NCBI GenBank assembly: GCA_029532625.1
Contig: JARFXM010000011.1
Coordinates: 2,790,001-2,854,000, forward strand
Reading direction: 5' to 3'
Source: Lomentospora prolificans
Lineage: Eukaryota > Ascomycota > Sordariomycetes > Microascales > Microascaceae
DNA length: 64,000 nt
Part shown: in pieces, positions 55,838 through 64,000 of the stretch
How positions within the stretch are numbered: the stretch's first letter is position 1
Layout of the letters: each line of letters starts with the position of its first letter
The notes under the pieces: model-generated
What the model saw: only the letters and a program-made list of their open reading frames with translations
Databases searched by the model: none
What the model was told of the DNA's origin: nothing
Translations under genes and position numbers: made by a program

Positions 55838-56500
55838 TCACTCTACTAGGGGCAAATGCCCGGTGTATCCGGCTTGTGTCAACTCCTGGCCTGCCTCCCA
55901 CACTTTTTCCGGGATCTCTTGCTCAAGTGGAAATCCAGCTCTGGATACGCTCTGATTCGGAGGAGATCCCCCACCATTATGTGGATGACAAGGTCCCGAG
56001 GATTTTCTGCGTTCGGATACTCCTCAAAGCTGTATTGAGGCGATGTAACTGAGAAATCTGGCTGCGGCTCCGGCCACTGTTTCCAAAACGTGGCGTACGT
56101 CCATCTTTCCATATAAGGTTTCTGAACTAGGATATAAAGCTCTTGGAATAAAAAACCCCGCTGCTCCAACGGCGCCTTGGTGAACCTCACGTTCTCGCCC
56201 ATGTTCGTCGACAGCGGTTCCATGATGATCTTATCCACGGGAACGCCCATCGATAGCGCAATGTCAGCGAAGACTTCAGCCTCGGGCTTTGTGAATCGGC
56301 TCGCTGTCAGTGCCCCACTACCGCCGGAGTAGATGAGGTATCCGCCGAGTCCGTCGAGGAACAGCTGAGCTGTGCGCTCAGCCAACGCGAGTATCGAGAC
56401 TGCATAAGCAAAAGATTGCGTCGGCGGGCTTCAGGACCATTCCCATGTGATGGTAGTCGTGGATCGTGGTTGCGTCTTGGGTGATAGTTTCCGAATCCAT
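55838..56500 (-). pseudogene. DUF218 (YdcF/SanA-like) gene with two frameshifts
   Basis: The homology is split over three frames. Frame 1 runs from ATG 56500 (MDSETITQDATTIHDYHHMG) to ADAIFCLCSLDTRV and hits a TGA at about 56378. Frame 2 resumes at AERTAQLFLDGLGGYLIYSG (from about 56385) and continues through EAEVFADIALSMGVPVDKII and STNMGENV. Near 55930 the sense again shifts: EQEIPEKVWEAGQEL...GYTGHLPLVE continues in frame 3 to a TGA at 55840-55838. The first break looks like one extra G in GTTGGCTG and the second like one missing base after TTCCACTT. No GT-AG intron explains them. Members are cytosolic or membrane DUF218 proteins of unclear function. It is either a decaying gene or has two sequencing errors. 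Confidence 0.7.
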
Positions 56501-56991
56501 CGTTGCACAAGTCTTCAATTGCCTGGATTCCTCGCGACTAAGAAAGATATTGAGATGCAAGAGTTTGATTTCACCGAAGTCGCAGGTTTTTTCACGGTCC
56601 CTCCTGCAACATTTCGTAGTTTACTGTTTCAGGGAGGGACCTGTTCTCGACTTCTTACGGTTTATTAGGCGGTTGTCCATTGGTTGTAGTACAAGCTGGG
56701 TGGTGAACAAATACGAGGAATGCGTAGATAATAAGCCTGCTAATAGTCCCCTTGTCGATGTACGATTGGGCGGGCATCGGAACATTCTCATTGACGAGCT
56801 TATTCCTTAAGAGTAGGAGAGAAGAACCCTCTTACTAGTGACGGCCAAGCTGGATAATTAGATCGCACCATTGATGCGGGTAATCTACCACCTCGATTTA
56901 CTGTGAGCTGAGAAGAGTCGTGTCCATGGATGTGTACTTTGCATTCTGTTATGCCGGCTGGTGGCCTTTGGTCCTGCTAGCCAATTGCCGT
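56501..56991. other. Intergenic between DUF218 and SDR genes
   Basis: 491 bp upstream of the DUF218 start and downstream of the SDR stop. No coding region or structured element was recognised. Confidence 0.5.
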
Positions 56992-58149
56992 TCAAGTCTC
57001 CAAGTCCCAGAGCCCGGTGCATTTAAACTTGAGCAAGTCCTTCTCAACAATCTCATCTTCCATCTCGAAAAGTTTCGGCAAATCCCACCGACAGCTCAGC
57101 CATCGTCCCCCCAGAAATTCGCGCCGCTTACTCGTCAGAAAGGGGATGGAATGCGCAGCCAACTCCGGCTTGTCTCCTAAGCGGACTATATCGCGCTGTC
57201 AGCCCTCTTGTATAGATCAGTATCGAACAGAAGGTTACTTACACCTGAACCTTTCAGGCAACCGTGCAGAGAGATGCGTCGGGGTACCACACGGGTGAAT
57301 AGAAAAGGCAAGCACGCCCTAACAAGGTGTCATTCATTCAGCATCGCACGGCCAATTGCTCACCAAGATTGACTGGAAGGGGCGCGAAACTTACCTGGCT
57401 CGCATATTCGTCCTGCACGAACTCGGTAAACCGGGCCAAAGCGAACTTCGAAATGTGGTATGCTCCACCACCTACACCGGCAAAGTGTGCCGCCACGCTA
57501 GACAGGTTGACAACTGTTTTGTCGCCGCCTTTTAGCATGAGGGGAAGGAACGCCTTGGTCGTCCGAAAAACGCCCCAGTAATTTACATCCCAGACGCGCA
57601 TGTACTCTTCTTCGTCCGTATCCAGCAGCGACGCAAACTCCGCCATGTAGCCGGCGTTGTTGATAAGAATATCAAGACGACCCCACTCCTCCTCGACCTT
57701 CTTAGCAGCGCTTCGGATACTCGCCTTGTCGCAGACATCCATCTCGAGCGTAATTATAGTAGGTTCAGCCCTGCCCGCGGCCTTAGCTGCGTCTCTCACG
57801 GCAGTTGCGGTCGCTGCGGCGGATGATCGGGCCGCGAGGGCGATCTGAGACGCGCCGGCCTTGCCATAGCCAATGGCTATATGATAGCCTATGCCTTTGC
57901 TCGCACCCGTAATAAGTACTGCTTTCCCTGTGCAGTCGGATTTGGTGACGGGGTCAATTTCAGGATAAGTGTCGTGGTGAACGACGCCAGTGAAGTGGTC
58001 GACTGCGATGGGAGTGAGTTGGGATTAGCGTTGAATGGAGAGGTGGAGGCAGTGACTCTCTAGTCCGGCGCCGGGAAAATCTTCCACGATGTCGACTTAC
58101 TCATTCGAGGGGGCATCCCCTTGGGTTTTTGCTCCTTCAACAGTGTCAT
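56992..58149 (-). CDS. Short-chain dehydrogenase/reductase
   Basis: Four exons, 58149-58101, 58002-57395, 57318-57243 and 57185-56992, encode 308 aa. The introns (98, 76 and 57 nt) have GT...AG ends. The Rossmann fold begins with the cofactor motif TGASKGIG (48-55) and includes LINNAGYM and the catalytic Ser184/185 with Tyr198-x3-Lys202 (AYHISK). After the active site the family pattern GVLAFSIHPCGTPTHL-PERF continues across the third intron into ELAAHSIPFLTSKRREFLGGRWLSCRWDLPKL, as in fungal SDRs of unknown substrate. The N-terminal exon (MTLLKEQKPKGMPPRM) is the least certain. It is a soluble NAD(P)-dependent oxidoreductase. Confidence 0.87.
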
Positions 58150-58694
58150 TTTTTATTTTTATTATAATTTTTATTTCTTTTGGCTTTCTCTCTTCTTTGG
58201 AACGGCCGACACGAGAGTTTGGTGGCTTGAAGGTTGTAAAGGTGTTTGCGCAGGTCGGCAAAGGTTATCCCAGGATTTCCGCCACATCCGGACATTCCCC
58301 AGTTCCTTATCCTTCCACGGTTTGTCCGCAAAGAGCTGACGAGCTTATGGGCCTGGAAAGCCATAGGACTTTATTAAATTCTTGTTGCTATGACCCTGGA
58401 TCTTGAACCCAATTTGGTTCCTGATTAACATGTGCCGGTTCCTGAGTGGAGAGTTCGTAAAGCGGAACACCGAAATTCGCTTCTCCGCGCCCGGCATCTT
58501 ACTACTTCGATTACCCTATCGATAAACGGACTTGGGTATCGTTAGATTAAACACTCATAGGATGAACTATCTGCCAGTCAGATTTTAACAAAATCGTGAG
58601 TAGTAGCCGTGTACAGACTTGCAAAAAAAAATAAAATAAAATAAAAATAAAAATAAATAAAAAAAACTGTGATTCTTCCCAGATCCCGCTTTTA
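58150..58694. other. SDR promoter / AIF-like 3' region
   Basis: 545 bp between two minus-strand genes. An A-rich low-complexity stretch (58622-58667, AAAAT-type units) lies just past the AIF-like stop and probably forms its T-rich 3' UTR or terminator. Confidence 0.5.
58622..58667. repeat. A-rich (AAAAT)-type low-complexity tract
   Basis: Imperfect AAAAT/AAATA units with no other base than A and T over more than 40 nt, just downstream of a minus-strand stop codon. Confidence 0.8.
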
Positions 58695-60158
58695 TTACGC
58701 CCCCACACGCTTAACCTCAGTCATCTCTCCGGAAGCCTTAGTAGCTTCCGTGAACTCGGGGTCCTCGAACGGAACAGCCCCCATGTTCAGCCACGCGCGC
58801 GCGGACATCAGAGCCGGGTCCTTCTCCTTGGAGTAGAACGCCAGCTCGGTCTTGCCATCGCCGAAATGCGTCACCGAGCGATCCTTCATATCTCGTTAGC
58901 CTGGAACGGTTCGACAATACTAAAATTCCGGATCTGGCGGCCCCTACCATTCCCAGAGTCAACTTGATGACTGCATCCGCCCAGTAGGGCTCATAGGTCT
59001 GCCTGGGCTCTTTGCCCTGCGTCGCAAGCACAATGTTGTCGGCGCAGATCATGGCCTTCCTCATGGCCGATCGGGCGTTGGGGTTCGCTTCGCCGTGGCC
59101 CGCCAGGTCTCCACAGACAAACACGTTGGGGAGCGAGTCATCGGCAATTTGAAGCGTGGGCTTCGTTCGCACGTAGCCGTCCTCGGTTATTGTGTCCTTG
59201 GCGATACTGGCGACGACGGCCGAGCTGGGCTTCTGGCCCATGCAGTGCACCTATGTCCCGGACAAGGCTTCGTTAGTCCCAACATTCATTATTGCAGGAA
59301 AAGACGGACACTGAAGGCACGTACAATGCAGTCGTACTCAATCGTTTTTCCCGACTTCAGAGTTGCAATTCCAGTCGCTTCGTCCTCTCTAATTAGCCTG
59401 TCGCCAAGTATAACTTCGACACCGAGGTCCTGAAGGCCCTTGAGCCCTGCAGCCTGGAGTTCAGACCCGAATCGGTGCATGACTGCAGTACGAGAATGAA
59501 CGAGGGTTACGTGCTTGTTGGGATACAGTGACTTGGCGTCCGTCGCAACTTCAACACCGGCGGCGCCACCTCCGACAATGACGAGTTTGTTAGATGCCTT
59601 GATACGCTGCTGCATCGCCTGGAGGAGCTTGACGCCCCTAACTTTGGAGGTACTACCAACTCTCGAGGGAAGAACGTCGTCGGCACCACTTCCCGTCGCG
59701 ATGACGAGGTATTCGTAGGGAATCACATCACCAGAACCGGCCAGTGTTACAGACTCCCTGCCGATAGTCGCAACCTTATCCTGAACCCATCGTGCTCTGG
59801 CGCCATTTAGGTAGGGACCATAAGGGATGAACGCCTTGTCCTCGTGACCCTCGGCGACACAGAAGCGAGGCAACACCCAGGTAAAGTTGAAATGACTATT
59901 GGGCTCGACGACAACAACCTCGAAGGGGCTATCGGCGGGGAGGTCGCACGAGATTATGCGCGCCGCATAGTAACCCGCGAACCCGGCGCCAATGATGACG
60001 ATGTTCCTCTTGGGCTTCTTAGGGTCAGCATCAGCTTCAGAAGTGGCGGCGGCCGCAAGACGGCGGGGCTTAGAGTTGCGGGAAAAGAAGGCAACGTAGG
60101 CGTTGAGGACGTAGCCCATGAGCTTGCAAACAAGCACAGCCTTGTTGATTGCCTTCAT
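58695..60158 (-). CDS. AIF/AMID-like FAD-dependent oxidoreductase
   Basis: Three exons, 60158-59325, 59250-58948 and 58883-58695, encode 441 aa. The introns are GTACGT...ATAG (74 nt) and GTAGGG...GAAG (64 nt, branch GCTAAC). The N-terminal helix (AVLVCKLMGYVLNAYVAFF) may anchor it to a membrane. The FAD-binding motif is VIIGAGFAGYYAAR at about 54-67, and NAD(P)H binding is LVIVGGGAAGVEVATD at about 192-207. The FAD-closing motif is NVFVCGDLAG. The order matches AIFM2/AMID (FSP1-type) and yeast Aif1-like NADH oxidoreductases rather than glutathione reductases, since no redox disulfide is seen. The likely role is NAD(P)H oxidation coupled to a quinone; the location and substrate are inferred. 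Confidence 0.88.
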
Positions 60159-61968
60159 TGTCGGCGCCAATCTTTTATGGTGGTGTGTGTAGTGCCGTAC
60201 CTGGGCCGATTGTCAAAGCGACCTAATCGAGATGTCGAAAGATGCGGTCCAAGGCACACTTGCAGCTTGGAAAGGAATAAGAAAAAATGAATGCGAAATT
60301 GCAAGAGTGCAAGATTGCAACGTGGGCGGAAAGAGTAAGCGCAGGCCTACTTAGCCAAGCCAAGGGGAGAGCGGCCTTTGTCGGAAGCGAGACAATCCCA
60401 GGTGGGATGGGGAGCGGAATCGCAGCTTGACGCCTGCATGTACTTGCGCGGGTCACGGTATTCGGGGAGCTTGGCTAGTGCGCATTCGCTTATTAGATAC
60501 TAAAATGGGTGGGTTTAGTTTTTTTTTTTTTTGTTTTTCCTTCCCTTTGTTCTCTCTCTGCTGTAGCACTGGCGAGATGGAGGGCATGGCGAAGCGGGAT
60601 ACTACAAGGGCTCGACCTTTGTTTTATACCAGGGTGAGTCGGGGATATCGGGTCACGGATATTCAAGCGGGGAGGCTTTGAATTGTGCGAGAAGGCCGCA
60701 ACGGCTTCAGGTGAATGATTCAAGGCCGACCAAGTCCGTTTGCCTGCTCCTTGATCCCCGAAACCGAACCGCCACAGTGCGGCTTTTGGACGCAAGATGA
60801 TCTGATAAGATAATTTCCGAGGCGAAAAAGATTAGGGTGCGAGTGCCAAGCACCTTCTTCTCTTCGCGCCAGGAAAGAATCCAATCACCTCACTCTAACG
60901 AAAGCCACCCACCACGCCCAGGGGTCCTGCCCGAGAATGCATGGGTGCGGACGAGCAGCCACAAGTATGCATGGCCGGGATAGCCAGCTTCTTGAATACG
61001 TTCCCGAAATCGCGTCATATATCAATCGCATGGGGGAGGGCGCTCAGCGAACCCCGTGATGTGGGGACGCTTGTCAGCCCATCGGGGGACAGCATTAGGA
61101 TATCGGGTTCCCACTGTCGCAGCGGCCTTTGGAGCGCCAATTACTATCACGCCTATTCCGGCCGAGGGTTCTTGTGACTCGAGTTGAGCTGCTTGTTCAA
61201 CGTTTTTGGCGCCAGTGCGGGTTCGAAGCTACGCCAGGCCCAACTTCGACCCTTTCGGAACCCGGCCGTCTGCTTTTGGTGTGCAGGTGTAGAAGGGGAT
61301 GGGGGGCCGCTAATAGACGAGCCATGCACCTAACAAGCGATATCGGCTCCGAACTTCCTAACCTCGACATCGAATACGAAAAGAGGGCTTGCCTCGATGT
61401 TCAGTGCTGAAGACTCTCAAGGTACCTACGAGTACCTCATTTGGAGTCTGCGTGGTCTCCATGCTCTCTCTCAACGGGTTACGCCACATGGATCGAATGC
61501 GACAGGAGTGGCCCGGAACCCTGTCGCTAACCAAGGGAAAACGGACGCTGCTACCGACAGGATATTACACATTGGTAAAGCAGGTCATGTTTCTTCCTAT
61601 TTTTTCATAAACTCGTTTTCTTGTTGCCAGGCCATTATTTTGCATAATTAACTTGAACCCACATAACCCCCACCATTTCTCCAGCTGCCAATCCCATCCA
61701 TGGCAGGCCCTGTGCCATGTTGCCTGTGTTGCCCTGCGCTTGTGTCGTACAGCAAAAGGAAAAGGGAAAAAAAGAAAAACAAAAAAAAGGCAGCAAAAGG
61801 ACAAAATGAAAAAATTCCAGAACAATGGACCGACAAATCACGAAAGAGAAGCACAGTTATCAATCAGCCAGCTCACACCTCATCCAGCTTGTCGATCCAA
61901 ACACCCACGCGACCGCAACAAAAAAGCAACCACCCCCGAACTACCCGATGTACCCGAAACCCATTAAT
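60159..61968. other. Intergenic between AIF-like and GNAT genes
   Basis: 1.8 kb upstream of the AIF-like start and downstream of the GNAT stop. It has a T tract near 60519-60535 and an A-rich stretch near 61755-61800 (plus strand). No coding sequence or RNA gene was recognised. Confidence 0.5.
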
Positions 61969-62804
61969 TTAAGCCAAGTGCTTGGTCGACTCGCGCCACT
62001 CCTCAAATGTCATTCCGATGGACTTGGGCATTATTACCATGAGGGGCACCTGCACATCCTCCGCAGTGCCAAGAACCTCCTTCTTGTGTACAATAGTGTC
62101 TGGGAGCTTCTGGAATCCCATCTTCTCGTAGAGACCCACGCTAGAAGGTGATGCCTCAAAGTAGAGAGGAAGCTGCCAGGCCTCGGCCATCTCGGCGCCC
62201 CATTTGCAAATGAGAGCACCAGCCTTGCGGCCCTGGTGCTTGGGCTCGATTGCAATAACATGCGTGTCTAACATGGGGAAATCGCCGGGTGGAATGGTTA
62301 GCAAAACGTGCGCGGTTTCAAACCCTTTGAAAAAAAGTGCCAGAACATAAACGGAATGAAGGAGAAGTAAAAATTTAAAGGATGAATGGAAGAGTAGGAC
62401 TCACAGATGTACGGCCTGCCACCAAAGATCCTCTCCCTAGCCTCCCATAGGGGGTTGAGGATGGCTTCGGCTTTGGCTCGGTGAGCGCCCTCGAGCCAGG
62501 GTACGCCGTGGTTGGCACGTTGCTCTGGCGTCCGGGGCGCAAAGTAAGCGTCGGTGAGTGCCATGCCGATGATCTCCATAGTGGACGTGTCCAACACCTT
62601 ATAGGTGTACTGGTTGTCGGCCGTAGTCCAGTAATCGGCGGTAGCTTGGGTGTGGGCTTTGCGGAATTCCTCGCTCTCGAACCCGGCCGGGAAGAGTACG
62701 TTGAGCATCAGCGCACCCATGGGGTCGTTCTTGAAAGCGGAGAAGTAGACATCGTAGATCTTTTCGATGTCAGGAATAAGGGCGGGGGCGATCGAGACAA
62801 CCAT
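61969..62804 (-). CDS. GNAT-family N-acetyltransferase
   Basis: Two exons, 62804-62405 and 62267-61969, encode 232 aa. The 137-nt intron has donor GTGAGT, branch GCTAAC and acceptor TTAG. The N-terminal part (IYDVYFSAFKNDPMGALMLNVLFP) fits fungal GNATs of the small-molecule type. The acetyl-CoA-binding motif A follows the splice as THVIAIEPKHQGRKAGALICKWG, and motif B is LPLYFEASPSSVGLYEKMGFQ. The substrate is unknown. The join makes ...GGRPYIYTHV..., which is plausible but slightly uncertain. Start ATG at 62804 is in a good context (CACCATGG). Confidence 0.85.
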
Positions 62805-64000
62805 GGTGACGACGGCGGAAAGCTTTCGTTTGCCCTGGGCGATCGGTGGGGTGTTGGTTACGTGTGCCTGGGAACGGGTCCGGGGAAATCTGCCGGCCAG
62901 AGGATACGTGAGCCTTGAATATCTTGCAGGTGCGATGTTTCTTCCTTGGAAGTTTGGGGAGCAATAGGGTGTATGCAGTGTGCGGGTCAACTCTACAGCT
63001 TGTCATAGGCAATTGGGCTGCTCGGGGGCACGTACCGGCTGGTTTCGTAGAAAGAAGTGTATAGGTATAAGTAGTGTAGTAAATCAAGATGTGGGGACCT
63101 TTGCACGGGATCAAAAGGAGAAGTTTTCTCGGAAGATCAGAGAATAAAAATATCGGATGAGATTGATAAGATGGGCCGCTCTTAGGAACTTGGTCGGCTT
63201 TTGCAAGTACTATATATATGTATGTAGTGCCGGAACTAAAGAGGTAGGGCCTAGTTCGAGACCGTCCAAGTAGTTTGCTGCCAGCTTCCTTTCGTCGGCA
63301 CTCGTCTTTATCCCGTCTAATCCCCTCTCCTCGTCTCATACGTGTGTGGTATTCTAAGCTGCGAACCTACCGCCGCGACCCTAGCGTAGTGGCCACTTCA
63401 GACTAGACAAGGAGGGAGTTCTTGCCATTCTCTCGCCATTCTCAACCTTCTCATCGCCTCGGTGGGAAATTCTAGGGCCGCTAAGAAAAGCACTTTGCCA
63501 ACTAGTGCTTGGACTGGCCTGGCCCAGGGGTGGAGCCCAGTTCCCGAGAACTTAATTCGCGCAGAGCTTTTTGACATTCATTCGTTCGTATCTGATCCGC
63601 TCCGCCAGGCTAGCCCCCCTCCACTCGGAATCAATTCCACGAGGGGTATTTGTCCTCCTTTCCTAGGTGTGCACTAATATGACGGATGCATAATTTGTGG
63701 ATAGAGAGCCTGAATTCGGCAGCGGCCCCCCTCCGTCGCTGCGGGTTTTGCCCATGCTACACGATGGCGAGGGCAGGGCTGTCGGCGCAAACAGCCGTGT
63801 CGGATGGGGAAGTGGTGATGACTTGGGACGATAATTCCGCCGGATCCCTTGCTCTCACCCGGTTTGGAAGTCTCTTCATTTCATCCTGTACCCCACCGAC
63901 CCGACCCACTCTGCTTTGGATTCGCATCGAGTCCCTGTCGAACAGGGGACTCTACGACGACTGGATGGACTCGAGTAACTCCCATCCCCAACTAACTAGT
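62805..64000. other. GNAT upstream region to window end
   Basis: 1.2 kb with no recognised coding region on either strand. A TA-rich segment (ACTATATATATGT, about 63208-63220) might be a TATA element for the minus-strand GNAT gene, though 400 bp away, or chance. The right edge cuts off whatever follows. Confidence 0.45.

Noticed and set aside
56378..56405. An intron to explain the first DUF218 frame break
   Set aside because: The available GT...AG pair is only ~17 nt, and the family residues continue directly across the point, so a one-base insertion fits better.
1..64000. CRISPR array, rRNA operon, dispersed 5S gene, complete transposon, secondary-metabolite cluster
   Set aside because: No regular direct repeats with spacers, no rRNA-like sequence, no terminal repeats with transposase, and no polyketide or peptide synthetase core gene were seen; the three MFS genes are not next to biosynthetic enzymes.

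Overview
The window looks like a gene-rich euchromatic segment from a filamentous ascomycete, probably a Sordariomycete. Genes lie on both strands and are broken by many short introns (about 50-130 nt) with GTAAGT/GTATGT-like donors, CTAAC/CTGAC branch sites and YAG acceptors. The gene families are fungal: UBC6, SAM50, SIP5, ARP6, a zinc-finger UFD1 paralogue, an F-box protein with a CDWC tail, a GH11-CBM1 xylanase and an AA8-AA12 dehydrogenase. No rRNA, tRNA, CRISPR array or intact transposon was recognised. All exon structures were read by eye from splice signals, frame continuity and protein family motifs.

Layout. 1-5.4 kb: the 3' end of a TMEM135-like membrane protein (+) and a BTB/POZ protein (-). 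5.4-7.3 kb: an MFS transporter (-, five exons), then a 3-kb gene-poor gap. 10.4-13.5 kb: UBC6 (-) and SAM50 (+) diverge from a 0.54-kb promoter; both act in membrane protein homeostasis (ER degradation and mitochondrial outer-membrane assembly). 13.7-19.8 kb: an MFS transporter (-) and an eight-exon sugar-porter gene (+) diverge. 22-26.3 kb: SIP5-like RING protein (+) converges on a D-arabinose dehydrogenase (ARA2-like, -). 29.3-31.9 kb: a secreted AA8 cytochrome-AA12 PQQ sugar dehydrogenase (+). 32.5-33.9 kb: ARP6 (+). 35.2-37.2 kb: an F-box protein with a cysteine-rich tail (-). 40.8-42.9 kb: a UFD1-domain zinc-finger protein (+). 43.3-44.7 kb: a SET-domain protein with a hydrophobic, signal-like N terminus (-). 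46.3-47.2 kb: an orphan four-TM protein (+). 50.2-51.2 kb: GH11 xylanase with CBM1 (+). 51.8-55.4 kb: cytosolic isoleucyl-tRNA synthetase (-). 55.8-58.1 kb: a frameshifted DUF218 gene and an intact short-chain dehydrogenase (-). 58.7-60.2 kb: an AIF/AMID-like FAD oxidoreductase (-). 62-62.8 kb: a GNAT acetyltransferase (-).

How they fit together. There is no obvious biosynthetic cluster; most genes are housekeeping genes with independent promoters. The xylanase, the AA8-AA12 enzyme and the sugar porter suit a plant-biomass lifestyle but are 9-30 kb apart. No single dramatic new system was evident. The most unusual signals are two microexons (6 nt in ILS1, 7 nt in the F-box gene), a possible intron-retention switch between two zinc tails, a DUF218 gene carrying two frameshifts, and a near-identical 17-bp motif built on TGTACA-N-TGTACA at two distant sites.
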